Positions 1-8,604 of a DNA stretch of 32,483 bases are shown here, piece after piece; the stretch's first letter is position 1, and each line of letters opens with the position of its first letter. Source of the DNA: Jutongia hominis (GTDB lineage: Bacteria; Bacillota; Clostridia; Lachnospirales; Lachnospiraceae); assembly GCF_014384965.1 (NCBI RefSeq), contig NZ_JACRSW010000029.1, positions 1 to 32,483 on the forward strand. The letters are read 5' to 3'. The translations under genes were made by a program, and so were the position numbers. The notes beneath the pieces are model-generated. The model saw only the letters and a list, made by a program, of their open reading frames with translations, was not told the DNA's origin and made no database searches.

Positions 1-150
1 CGCTTTTATGTCAAACATATATTCTGTTTTCACGCTTTGCCTATAGTTGCTGCAAATCTGTTTTTGTACCACACATATCTTGCATTTTTGCTCTGATCGC
101 TCTCCTACAAATTGGAATTTGCTTTTCCTTTCTTACCATTTTTAATCGAA

Positions 151-1653
151 TTAAATACCAAGTAATTTTTCCAACTCATCCATTGCATCGCCAATCTCCA
201 TTTCAATTTCGCGAATATTAGCCATAATTTCTGAAGTCGGAGGATATTCTACCGGAATGTATTCGATCTCTTTGTATTTATTAAAGCTTAAATCATAGTC
301 ATTTTCTATGATCTCATCTTTTGATACCATAAATGACTTTTCTGTACGTTTTCGCTCTGCCTCTTTATCTAAATGCTTAAAACGTTCTATAATGTCCGGT
401 ATATCATTTTCTTCGACAGGAGTCCGTTTATCATCCAGACTTCGTCCATCTGCTGTCATTTCATAGAACCATACCTGATCGGTTCCTCCATTCTCTGTCT
501 TTGTAAAGATCAAGATCGCTGTCGATACTCCGGCATATGGTTTAAACACTCCGGAAGGCATTGAAATAACTGCTTCCAAGCGCTGGTTTTCTACAATTTC
601 TTTTCGAATTGACTTATGTGCTTTTGAAGAACCAAAAAGTACCCCATCCGGTACGATACACGCACATCTGCCACCGATTTTAAGAATCCGTAAAAATAAT
701 GCTAAAAATAAAAGTTCCGTTTTTTTAGTCTTGCATACTTTGAGCAGATCCCCTGATACCGTTTCCGCATCCAAACTACCCTTAAAAGGCGGATTTGCTA
801 ACACAAGAGAATATTTGTCTTTATCTGTGTTCTGATCTGACAGGCTGTCCCGGTATTCAATCACAGGGTTGTCAATTCCATGCGTCATCATATTCATTGC
901 ACCAATGCGAAGCATTGTACGATCCATGTCATATCCGTGAAACATATGATTCATATAATGATCTTTTTTCTGACGATCAAAGAAAATTTCTTCCTTTTTC
1001 TTTTCTTTTAAATATTCACCGGATGCAACCAAAAAACCGGATGTACCACATGCCGGATCACAGATTACTTCATCACTGGCCGGATCCATCATTTCAACCA
1101 TCATTCGAATAATATGTCTCGGTGTACGGAATTGTCCGATCAATCCGGATTTTGCAATTTTAGACAACAGATATTCATAAACATCTCCTCTGACATCTGC
1201 TGTCTGCATCTCATTCATCATTGCATAGATTTCATCTAATGCATCGACTACTTTTGATAAAACCAATGGAGTAGGCAGTTTAAAAATCGCATCATCCATA
1301 TACTTTGAGTATGCACTGTCTTTATCGTTATGCAATGTTTTAATAAAAGGAAATACCCATTCATGCATAACAGAATACATTCTGTCTGCCGGAAAGTCCC
1401 GGAAAACAGACCATTTCAACTGTATCCCGTCAATCATTGTATCCCCAATCTTCACCTCATTTGTAAAGATACTTTGATAAGGAAGCCCAAGCATGGCACT
1501 TTCCTTTGCCCTCTTATTATCCGCATCATCCAGATCACGAACAAACATCAGATATGTAATCTGTTCTATTACACTAAGTGGTTCTACAATGCCACTCGCT
1601 GCAAAAACATCCCACAACCCATCTATCTTATTCTTTAATTCTCCTGTTATCAT
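151..1653 (-). CDS. hsdM: Type I restriction-modification DNA methyltransferase subunit (HsdM-like)
   Basis: A 500-residue N6-adenine methyltransferase of the type I M-subunit family. The SAM-binding motif I (DPACGTSGF) is at residues 199-207 and the catalytic NPPF motif at 287-290. The preceding QFRTPRHI segment is typical of HsdM, and the N-terminal 150 residues look like the helical HsdM_N domain. The start codon follows GGAGAGGAGTAGTAA. The gene begins 14 bp after the stop of the GH13 gene upstream, so the two may be co-transcribed, an odd pairing. No HsdS or HsdR is visible: positions 1-150 hold no continuing specificity-subunit frame, so partners, if any, lie beyond the left edge. Family call firm; whether it belongs to a working system is unknown. 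Confidence 0.9.
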   Translation of the reverse strand: MITGELKNKIDGLWDVFAASGIVEPLSVIEQITYLMFVRDLDDADNKRAKESAMLGLPYQSIFTNEVKIGDTMIDGIQLKWSVFRDFPADRMYSVMHEWVFPFIKTLHNDKDSAYSKYMDDAIFKLPTPLVLSKVVDALDEIYAMMNEMQTADVRGDVYEYLLSKIAKSGLIGQFRTPRHIIRMMVEMMDPASDEVICDPACGTSGFLVASGEYLKEKKKEEIFFDRQKKDHYMNHMFHGYDMDRTMLRIGAMNMMTHGIDNPVIEYRDSLSDQNTDKDKYSLVLANPPFKGSLDAETVSGDLLKVCKTKKTELLFLALFLRILKIGGRCACIVPDGVLFGSSKAHKSIRKEIVENQRLEAVISMPSGVFKPYAGVSTAILIFTKTENGGTDQVWFYEMTADGRSLDDKRTPVEENDIPDIIERFKHLDKEAERKRTEKSFMVSKDEIIENDYDLSFNKYKEIEYIPVEYPPTSEIMANIREIEMEIGDAMDELEKLLGI

Positions 1654-1667
1654 TTACTACTCCTCTC

Positions 1668-3221
1668 CTACAACCGGATAAACGCAACGCTCTGTCCCTC
1701 TGCTGTCACCTTACTTCCATCACACTCTACTTTGCCACCAAACGCATAAATCGTTTCTTTGCCTTCTTCGTCAAAATCAAAAGATACATTCTGAGCGGAC
1801 GGATTGATCACAACAAGCACTTTTTCTTCATAATTGCTTCTGATATAAGCCAATGGATAAGCGTCTTTCTTTGCATAGACAAATGAAATGTCTTCCTGAT
1901 TAGAAAGTGCTTTGTGTGCCTTTCTGACCTGTAAAAGTTTTTTCACTTCCTGATACAGTGAATCCGGATCCTGTATCTGTGCCGCTACCGTCGGGCGGTC
2001 TTTTTTAGGATCCTGACTGATATAAAGTTTCTCTTTTGGTGCGGTACTAAATCCGGCATTCACCCCCTGATCCCATTGCATCGGAGAACGTGAACCGGTT
2101 CTGCCATAGCCGCCTTCGACCGAATCCAGTCCCTCCACATAACGCATACCGATCTCATCACCATAATAGATGAATGGTGCTCCCGGCATAGATAACAGAA
2201 ATGCAAATGCAATCTTTAACTCATCCCCATGCAATAATCTTGCCAGACGATCCATATCATGATTTCCTGACGGAATACAGATCAGACCCTTCTTGTCTGC
2301 CTTTTTATAATTTTCGATATATTTTTCTACAAATACAGATACATCTCCCTTACCGCGTGAAGAGAAGAACGGTTCTTCACAGCGGAACAGATCGTTATAA
2401 TGAGATGGTCCGAAATGAAGCAAAAAGTCCATATGGAAACCGCCAAGAATCGATTTGTCCGGTTCGCCCCATTCGGAAACCATAGCTGCTTTTGGAAATT
2501 CTGCATTTAAGAATTCCCGTACATTCTGCCAAAGTTTGATCGTTCCTTTGCTGTCAGGATCATTTTTAACCAACGAACCTGCCATATCCACGCGGAAACC
2601 GTCACAGCCCATTGTAAGCCAGAAACGCATGACATCTTTCATTGCTTCCAATGTTGCCTGTGGTCCCGGTGCATCCTGTGGCTGCTGCCAGTCTCTTTCC
2701 TGTGTATAGAAGCCATAATTTAATGCCGGCTGATGTGAGAAAAAGTTGACCGCACAGGAACCGTCCCTGTCAGAAATACCACGGATACAATTCATTCCCT
2801 GTGGCTCTTCCCAAATACAGTCCGTCCATACATAACGGTCTGTATATTCATTCTTCTCGGCTTTCATGGATTCTTTAAACCACTTATGCGTTACCGCAGT
2901 ATGTCCCGGAACTAAGTCTAGGATCACATGCATGTCCCTTTTATGCGCTTCTTCAAATAAATGTGCAATATCTTCATTCGTACCATAGCGTGGTGCAACG
3001 GTATAGTAATCTTCCACATCATATCCAGCATCTCCAAATGGCGATAAAAAGCAGGGATTTAACCAGATTGCATTACATCCTAATTCTTTGATATAATCCA
3101 GTCTTTTGATGATTCCCGGAATATCACCGATTCCGTCTGCATTGGTATCCTGAAAAGATTGTGGGTAAATTTCATAAAATGTGGCATCTGCAAGCCACTC
3201 CGGCTGTTTATTCTCTGGCAT
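1668..3221 (-). CDS. GH13 alpha-glucosidase / alpha-amylase family enzyme
   Basis: A 517-residue glycoside hydrolase family 13 enzyme acting on alpha-glucosidic bonds. It has no signal peptide, so it probably works on imported oligosaccharides in the cytoplasm. Visible family elements: a DTNADGIGD calcium-loop-like segment at residues 25-33; region I DLVPGH at 102-107 (most relatives have N before the H); region II GFRVDMAG with nucleophile D212; region III VSEWGE with acid/base E250; region IV GNHD with D322. The C-terminal 100 residues look like the usual beta-sandwich domain. A DxNxDGxGD loop and this length fit oligo-1,6-glucosidase-like members, but the exact specificity cannot be read. 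It lies downstream of the sugar-transporter operon, beyond that operon's terminator, with its own leader. Confidence 0.9.
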   Translation of the reverse strand: MPENKQPEWLADATFYEIYPQSFQDTNADGIGDIPGIIKRLDYIKELGCNAIWLNPCFLSPFGDAGYDVEDYYTVAPRYGTNEDIAHLFEEAHKRDMHVILDLVPGHTAVTHKWFKESMKAEKNEYTDRYVWTDCIWEEPQGMNCIRGISDRDGSCAVNFFSHQPALNYGFYTQERDWQQPQDAPGPQATLEAMKDVMRFWLTMGCDGFRVDMAGSLVKNDPDSKGTIKLWQNVREFLNAEFPKAAMVSEWGEPDKSILGGFHMDFLLHFGPSHYNDLFRCEEPFFSSRGKGDVSVFVEKYIENYKKADKKGLICIPSGNHDMDRLARLLHGDELKIAFAFLLSMPGAPFIYYGDEIGMRYVEGLDSVEGGYGRTGSRSPMQWDQGVNAGFSTAPKEKLYISQDPKKDRPTVAAQIQDPDSLYQEVKKLLQVRKAHKALSNQEDISFVYAKKDAYPLAYIRSNYEEKVLVVINPSAQNVSFDFDEEGKETIYAFGGKVECDGSKVTAEGQSVAFIRL

Positions 3222-3252
3222 ATCAGAATCTCCTTGTTATATATTTTGTTAT

Positions 3253-3321
3253 GGATAAACAATTGGATAAACGATAACGATACTACAGCTGTATCTTTAC
3301 GCTAAACGCTATCCGTTTATC
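3253..3321. promoter_or_regulatory. Repeated operator-like half-sites upstream of the GH13 gene
   Basis: GGATAAAC occurs twice as a direct repeat (3253-3260, 3265-3272). GATAAACG (3266-3273) is mirrored by CGTTTATC (3314-3321). Between them is the palindrome TACAGCTGTA (3284-3293). The cluster sits 30-100 bp before the GH13 start, where a LacI-family or similar sugar repressor would bind. The regulator is not identifiable here. The rest of the 3222-3597 gap holds only the terminator at 3444-3496 and a small palindrome at 3528-3546. Confidence 0.4.
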
Positions 3322-3443
3322 GACTTTATACTCACCATGTTACTCTTTCAAAGTTTTCCTTCCTGATCGGAAGAAATTTTGCATGTACACATACAATTCC
3401 ACTATACATTTCCTCGTTTTAAAAAGCAAGAACAAAAGTAAAA

Positions 3444-3496
3444 AGCCCTGCCATCGTGCATATCTGCCGGATATCCGGTCGCACAATGACAAGACT
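3444..3496 (-). terminator. Rho-independent terminator of the sugar ABC operon
   Basis: Arms 3444-3459 and 3481-3496 pair over 16 positions with G-U wobbles on the minus-strand RNA. The loop is rich in GC palindrome, and a T run follows on the minus strand. It lies about 100 bp past the stop of the last permease gene. Confidence 0.75.
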
Positions 3497-3597
3497 TTTT
3501 TTGCAAGTTTATTCTACTAAAAACACATTTTGATGATGATCATCAAAGAAATCATAAACATCTGACTTTCTGATCTTGTTAAAACAGATCCTTGATT

Positions 3598-4626
3598 CTA
3601 ATTTTTCTTTTTCTTTCTCTTTACTGCTGCAATGATTGCCTGCAATACGATGAAGAAACAGAGCAATGCAGATAATGTGATTCGTACCCACCAGCTTGAA
3701 AGAGTACCCTGTGTTGTGATCAGACTTGAAATAGTACCATTGATCAATACACCAAAGAGTGTACCGATTACGGTTCCGACACCACCACTCAAGAGCGTAC
3801 CACCGATTACAGCTGATGCGATCGCATCCATTTCAAGACCTTTTGCCTGCTCTACGAAACCGGCACAACTGTTCAGACAGAAGAGGAAACCACCAAGACC
3901 GGCTAAGAAACCGTCCAGTACATAAGCTTTCATCTTTGTTCTCTTTACATTTAAGCCCATCATAACCGCACTTTGCTGATTGCCACCGATCGCATACAGG
4001 TTACGACCAAACTTGGTAAACTTAAGCATAATCGTGATCAAAATGACAACTCCAAGTGCAATGATCACAGTTGGATAAATATATGCCGGAATAAACATTC
4101 CTCGTCTGTTATAAGTACCAAACGGAAGATTGATACGGTAGTTTGCCCATGCTAAGAAAGTTTTGTTCTTAATGGCGATCATGTCGGTACTGATAACAGC
4201 TGTTAAACCTCGCCCGAAGAACATACCTGCCAACGTTACAATGAATGGCTGAATCTCCAGATATGTTACTAAGTAACCCTGAACGACACCAAAGAGAATA
4301 CCGATCAGTAATGAGATCACAACGGCTGAGATTGCACTCATGCCTTTGTTTTCCATTGCATATGCGGCTGACATACAAACCAATGCGGTAACAGAACCAA
4401 CCGAGATATCGATTCCACCGGTGATCATGACTAATGTCATACCACAACCTATAACGATCAGGCCAGCATTCGAAATGAACAGGTTCATAAACATCTGGGG
4501 TTTTGCAAAACCTTTGTCTTCAAAAATTATCATTCCTGCGATGTACATTACTGCGAATAACACGATTGTAATCATCAACAGGAATGTACTACTATTAATT
4601 TTTCTTTTAGCTTTTTTCTTTTCCAT
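3598..4626 (-). CDS. yjfF: Sugar ABC transporter permease (YjfF/RbsC family)
   Basis: A 342-residue polytopic membrane protein of the CUT2 (ribose/galactofuranose-type) permease family, with about nine hydrophobic segments. Family motifs seen include GGIDISVG after the third membrane segment and GLEMDAIASAVIGGTLLSGG near the C-terminus, which couples to the ATPase. A GTG twelve bases upstream is possible, but the ATG at 4626 has the better-placed AAGGTGG site, which lies inside the end of the preceding permease gene. It is the last gene of the binding protein - ATPase - permease - permease order seen in E. coli ytfQRT-yjfF. The symbol is by analogy; the substrate is not proven. Confidence 0.85.
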   Translation of the reverse strand: MEKKKAKRKINSSTFLLMITIVLFAVMYIAGMIIFEDKGFAKPQMFMNLFISNAGLIVIGCGMTLVMITGGIDISVGSVTALVCMSAAYAMENKGMSAISAVVISLLIGILFGVVQGYLVTYLEIQPFIVTLAGMFFGRGLTAVISTDMIAIKNKTFLAWANYRINLPFGTYNRRGMFIPAYIYPTVIIALGVVILITIMLKFTKFGRNLYAIGGNQQSAVMMGLNVKRTKMKAYVLDGFLAGLGGFLFCLNSCAGFVEQAKGLEMDAIASAVIGGTLLSGGVGTVIGTLFGVLINGTISSLITTQGTLSSWWVRITLSALLCFFIVLQAIIAAVKRKKKKN

Positions 4627-4627
4627 A

Positions 4628-5704
4628 TTAATGACCACCTTCCATCGCTTTATTGTTCTTTAAAGCTCTTTTTTTCTTCCACTCATCTACAGATCTTCTA
4701 AATACAGGACTCTGGATCACCACGATAATGATAACGACAACTGCCTTGTATACAGGAAGCTGATCGGCTGATACATTCATTGCATAAAGTGTTGTTGTCA
4801 ATGCCTGAATCGTATAAGCACCGATAACAGAACCCATGATGCTGAATTTACCACCACTTAAAACGTTGCCACCAAGAGCAACTGCAAGGATCGCATCCAT
4901 TTCTAAGTTCAGACCAATGTTATTTGCATCTGCTGAGTAGATACGGCTTGAAGCAACAATCCCGGCAATACCTGATAAGATTCCACAGATCACATAAGTT
5001 AAAAACTTGATCATTGTAGAATTCAGACCAACCAGTCTGGATGCGGAACCGTTAATACCTACGCTTTCGATATAAAGACCAAGTGCTGTCTTTTTCAAAA
5101 CCAGATTGACAATTATGATCGCTGCTATTGCGAAGAAAATCGGTGTTGGTACAGGACATTTACCGATATATCCACCCATTACTTTGAAAGAACCTACACG
5201 TACATATGTAATCTGACCTTTTGTAATAAGCTGTGCAATACCACGACCGGCTGTAAACAAAATCAACGTCGCGACCATAGGCTGTATGCCAAGATTTGCT
5301 ACGAGGAAGCCGTTAAATGCTCCACAAATGGCTGCAACGATAATTGCTGCGATAATTGCAAGTGCCATGGAATTCATCAACTCATTGGTTGATACCTGAC
5401 CACCGGATAAGATCTGACAACAAACTGCTGCGGCCACCGCCATAACTGCACCAACACTGATATCCTGACCACCGGATGCTGCTGTTACCAGTGTCATACC
5501 AATGGCTACGATAACCAACTCTGACGCACGGTTTACAACATCGACAAGATATCCGTAAAGAACACCGTTTTTAATAGATACTGCAAAAAAGTTTGGTGTC
5601 TTAATTACATTTACTAAAAGTACAACAAGCAAGCAGACGATTGGTAAAAAAAGACGGTGCTGCGTGATTGCTTTCCAGTTAAAACTTTTCTTTTCATTAC
5701 TCAT
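4628..5704 (-). CDS. ytfT: Sugar ABC transporter permease (YtfT/RbsC family)
   Basis: A 358-residue CUT2-type permease, paralogous to the next gene, with the motif GGQDISVGAV after the second or third membrane helix and LEMDAILAVALGGNVLSGG toward the C-terminus. The pair presumably forms a heterodimeric channel with the ATPase below. The ATG at 5704 follows AGGAGGTGAC by the usual distance and overlaps the ATPase stop by 8 bp, so translation is probably coupled. A GTG at 5716 lies within the ribosome site and is less likely. Confidence 0.85.
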   Translation of the reverse strand: MSNEKKSFNWKAITQHRLFLPIVCLLVVLLVNVIKTPNFFAVSIKNGVLYGYLVDVVNRASELVIVAIGMTLVTAASGGQDISVGAVMAVAAAVCCQILSGGQVSTNELMNSMALAIIAAIIVAAICGAFNGFLVANLGIQPMVATLILFTAGRGIAQLITKGQITYVRVGSFKVMGGYIGKCPVPTPIFFAIAAIIIVNLVLKKTALGLYIESVGINGSASRLVGLNSTMIKFLTYVICGILSGIAGIVASSRIYSADANNIGLNLEMDAILAVALGGNVLSGGKFSIMGSVIGAYTIQALTTTLYAMNVSADQLPVYKAVVVIIIVVIQSPVFRRSVDEWKKKRALKNNKAMEGGH

Positions 5705-7214
5705 TGTTCTTGTCACCTCCTGCTATGGTCTCCATGATCTTCTCCTGTGTAAGATCATCACCCTTGATCTCACCGACTTTCTTACCATCACGGAGAACTG
5801 CCATTCTACTGCAGGTACGAAGCATTTCTTCTACTTCGGACGAAATAAAGGCGATTGACTTACCTTCATCTGCCAGTCTCAGAACTAATTTCTGAATCTC
5901 TGTTTTCGTACCGATATCAATACCTCTGGTTGGTTCATCTAAGATCAAAAATCTTGGATTTGTAAGCAGCCAGCGTCCAAGAATAACTTTCTGCTGATTA
6001 CCACCTGAAAGACTCTTGATCGGTGTTTCCATACTTGCTGTCTTGATTTGCAATAGATTAATAAAGTTAGTAGCGGCATCTTCCATCTCTTTACGCTTCA
6101 TTGGTTTAAACATTCCACGTTTTGCCTGCAATGCGATAATAATGTTTTCACGTACTGACAGGTCTGCAAGAATACCGTCTTTCTTTCTATCCTCAGGTAA
6201 ATATGCCATTCCTGCTTTCATTGCATCTAATGGAGCATTTATCTTTACTTTTTTGCCAAAGACTTTCACTTCGCCGGTATCTGCCTTGTCAGCTCCATAA
6301 ATCGCTCTTACAAGTTCAGAACGTCCGGAGCCAAGAAGACCGGTAAGACCAACCACTTCACCTTTGTTAAATGTAATATCAAAAGGTTTGATCGATCCAT
6401 GATGTGATACACCAACGGCTTCAATAACAGGATCTCCTTCTTTTACCTCTCCACTTCTTTCACTCTTAATATCTGCAAGGTCATCAAAATCTTTACCCAT
6501 CATTTTCGCTACTAACTGAACTCTTGGTAAGTTCTCTACATCATATTCGCCAACAAGCTCACCGTTTCTTAATACTGTGATCTTGTCACAGACTTCATAA
6601 ACCTGTTCCAAAAAGTGAGTTACAAAAATAATACCTACACCTTTTGCTTTTAATTTTTTCATCAGGGCGAACAGCTTCTCTACTTCTTCTTCATCCAATG
6701 ATGAAGTCGGTTCATCTAAGATCAATACTTTACACTCCATATCTACTGCTCTTGCAATTGCGATCATCTGCTGAATAGCGATCGAACATTCATCAAGCAA
6801 TGTAGTCGGAGCAACATCAATATCTAAAGATTCCAGTAAAACTTTTGATCTGGAATTCATTTCTTTCCAGTTGATCATGCCAAGCTTTTTAGGTTCCCGG
6901 CCAATAAACAAGTTCTCTGCAACTGTAAGGTTCGGACATAAGTTTACTTCCTGGTACACAGTGCTAATACCATTGTTCTGGGCATCCTGTGGTGATTTGT
7001 TCACCATTGCCTTTCCATCCATGATGATCTCACCTGCATCGAAAGGATAGATACCTGTTAATACTTTGATCAGCGTTGACTTTCCGGCTCCATTCTCTCC
7101 CATCAAAGCATGAATATCGCCTTCGCATAGCTTAAAGTCAACATTAGATAATGCTTTTACACCTGGGAATGTCTTAGTGATGCCTTTCATCGTCAAAATT
7201 GTTTTCTGAGCCAT
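5697..7214 (-). CDS. ytfR: Sugar ABC transporter ATPase with two nucleotide-binding domains (YtfR/RbsA/MglA family)
   Basis: A 505-residue tandem ATPase that powers the two permeases. The first domain has Walker A GENGAGKST at residues 39-47 and Walker B LILDEPTSSLD near 164-174. The second domain has a degenerate Walker A (GLLGSGRSE), a full LSGGNQQKV signature and LILDEPTRGID, the asymmetry normal for this family. The start chosen is the second ATG (MAQKT), seven bases after AGGTGG; the ATG six bases upstream is too close to the ribosome site. It is separated from the binding-protein gene by an attenuator-like hairpin. Confidence 0.92.
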   Translation of the reverse strand: MAQKTILTMKGITKTFPGVKALSNVDFKLCEGDIHALMGENGAGKSTLIKVLTGIYPFDAGEIIMDGKAMVNKSPQDAQNNGISTVYQEVNLCPNLTVAENLFIGREPKKLGMINWKEMNSRSKVLLESLDIDVAPTTLLDECSIAIQQMIAIARAVDMECKVLILDEPTSSLDEEEVEKLFALMKKLKAKGVGIIFVTHFLEQVYEVCDKITVLRNGELVGEYDVENLPRVQLVAKMMGKDFDDLADIKSERSGEVKEGDPVIEAVGVSHHGSIKPFDITFNKGEVVGLTGLLGSGRSELVRAIYGADKADTGEVKVFGKKVKINAPLDAMKAGMAYLPEDRKKDGILADLSVRENIIIALQAKRGMFKPMKRKEMEDAATNFINLLQIKTASMETPIKSLSGGNQQKVILGRWLLTNPRFLILDEPTRGIDIGTKTEIQKLVLRLADEGKSIAFISSEVEEMLRTCSRMAVLRDGKKVGEIKGDDLTQEKIMETIAGGDKNNE

Positions 7215-7311
7215 TTGCATTCCACCTACTTTCTAAAAATGTGTAAAACCAGTGTTCTCACCGATTTCTCATTCCTTCCTGTACCGATTTCTTTGATTGA
7301 AAAAGGTATAA

Positions 7312-7358
7312 AAATAGCGCAATACAGCTTTTATGTTAATTTCTATATTGCGCTATTT
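7312..7358 (-). terminator. Intercistronic hairpin / attenuator between binding protein and ATPase genes
   Basis: A perfect 13-bp stem (AAATAGCGCAATA 7312-7324 with TATTGCGCTATTT 7346-7358) is followed on the minus strand by a T-rich stretch. It lies between a highly expressed type of gene (binding lipoprotein) and its membrane partners. Partial termination or mRNA protection at such a place usually keeps the binding protein in excess. Confidence 0.7.
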
Positions 7359-7396
7359 CTTAAACACTTGTAGCGTTTTCTTTTATAAAACCTCTT

Positions 7397-8473
7397 TTAG
7401 TATGCACGTTTTGAAATCACATCATCTGTTACTACAGTAACATCATAATCTTTTCCATCTGCTGAAATCTTAGCAACATCTTTTACTGCTGCGAAAACTT
7501 CTTCGTCTACATACTGTTTCTTATCCGGCTCTTTGCCTGCTTCTAATGATTTGATGATCTCTTCTACACGAGGACCATGTAATGGGTTACACTCTGTGTC
7601 TAAGATGATCTTGCCATCTTTTACATCTGTTAAACCTGTCTTTGTAGAGTCGAATGACATTACAAGGATATCATCTTTACCTGTACCGACTTTCTTACCT
7701 GCTGCTGTGATCGCATCAATTGCACCGAATGCTTCGTTATCGTTCTCGCAGTAAACTACGTCGATATCATCACCATGTTTCTTTAAAAGTGATTCCATAA
7801 CTTCCTGGCCTTTTGCCTGTGTGAATTCACCTGTTTCTTTTGCAAGTAATGTCCAGTTCTTGTTTTCTTTGCAAGCTGCTTCAAGACCTTTTGTACGTCC
7901 GATCTGAGCAGAAGCACCGATTGTACCCTGGATATCTACGATGTTGATCTTTTCATTTCCACGACCGGTTGCATCTAAGTAAGCTTTTAACCAAGCTGCT
8001 GCTTTCTTACCTTCAAGTTCGAAGTTTGAACCTACCCAAGCTGTGTATAAGCTGTCATCTGATACCTTAACCATACGGTCTACGATGATTACAGGAATTC
8101 CTGCATCTTTAGCTTCTTTTAATACTGTATCCCAACCGGTTTCTGTTACAGGAGCTAATACAATATAGTCAACTTCCTGCTGGATGAAGTTTCTGATCGC
8201 TTTGATCTGATTTTCCTGTTTCTGCTGAGCATCATCAAAGATTAATGTGTAGCCATTCTCTTCGCTGAATGTCTCTTTCATTGATGTAGAGTTTGCTGTA
8301 CGCCAGTCTGACTCAGCACCTACCTGTGAAAAACCTACTGTAATGTTACCGCTCTTTGAGCTGTCATCTGCTTTCTTTGCATCTTTTGATCCGTTTGATG
8401 ATCCACAAGCTGTCAAAGAGAAAAGCATACAAGTTGCTAATAATACTGAACATAAAATTTTCTTAATCTTCAT
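7397..8473 (-). CDS. ytfQ: Sugar-binding lipoprotein of the ABC importer (periplasmic-binding-protein family 1, YtfQ-like)
   Basis: A 358-residue secreted lipoprotein that would capture the sugar outside the membrane. Residues 1-23 are a lipoprotein signal with lipobox L-T-A-C23, followed by a short Ser/Lys-rich linker. The mature part has the two-lobed family features: VGFSQVGAESDWRTAN at the first strand, an internal DYIVLAPVTETGWD segment, and CENDNEAFGAIDA in the hinge region. The opening FSQVGAESDWR resembles E. coli YtfQ (a galactofuranose/arabinose-type binder) more than RbsB. With araD and a kinase nearby, a pentose such as L-arabinose is a reasonable guess. RBS GAGGAGG is well placed. 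Confidence 0.88.
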   Translation of the reverse strand: MKIKKILCSVLLATCMLFSLTACGSSNGSKDAKKADDSSKSGNITVGFSQVGAESDWRTANSTSMKETFSEENGYTLIFDDAQQKQENQIKAIRNFIQQEVDYIVLAPVTETGWDTVLKEAKDAGIPVIIVDRMVKVSDDSLYTAWVGSNFELEGKKAAAWLKAYLDATGRGNEKINIVDIQGTIGASAQIGRTKGLEAACKENKNWTLLAKETGEFTQAKGQEVMESLLKKHGDDIDVVYCENDNEAFGAIDAITAAGKKVGTGKDDILVMSFDSTKTGLTDVKDGKIILDTECNPLHGPRVEEIIKSLEAGKEPDKKQYVDEEVFAAVKDVAKISADGKDYDVTVVTDDVISKRAY

Positions 8474-8526
8474 ACTATTTTCCTCCTCAATTTCTTGAAT
8501 AGTTTTGGTTACCCGCTACAATTATT

Positions 8527-8556
8527 ATTATAGATTTTCTTGTTGAATTTACCATA
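8527..8556 (-). promoter_or_regulatory. Likely promoter of the sugar ABC operon
   Basis: On the minus strand a consensus -10 TATAAT lies at 8532-8527, about 55 bp before the binding-protein start. The matching -35 position is poor, as expected of a promoter that needs an activator. The AraC-type response regulator encoded just upstream is the natural candidate. Confidence 0.5.
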
Positions 8557-8604
8557 AAGAAAATTATGAAAAAAGTTTATTATTTTATCAGTAATTTTTA
8601 TTTT

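Noticed and set aside
1..150. Start of an hsdS gene downstream of hsdM
   Set aside because: Minus-strand frames here close within about 35 codons and show no specificity-subunit features; an ATG at position 18 is too close to the edge to judge.
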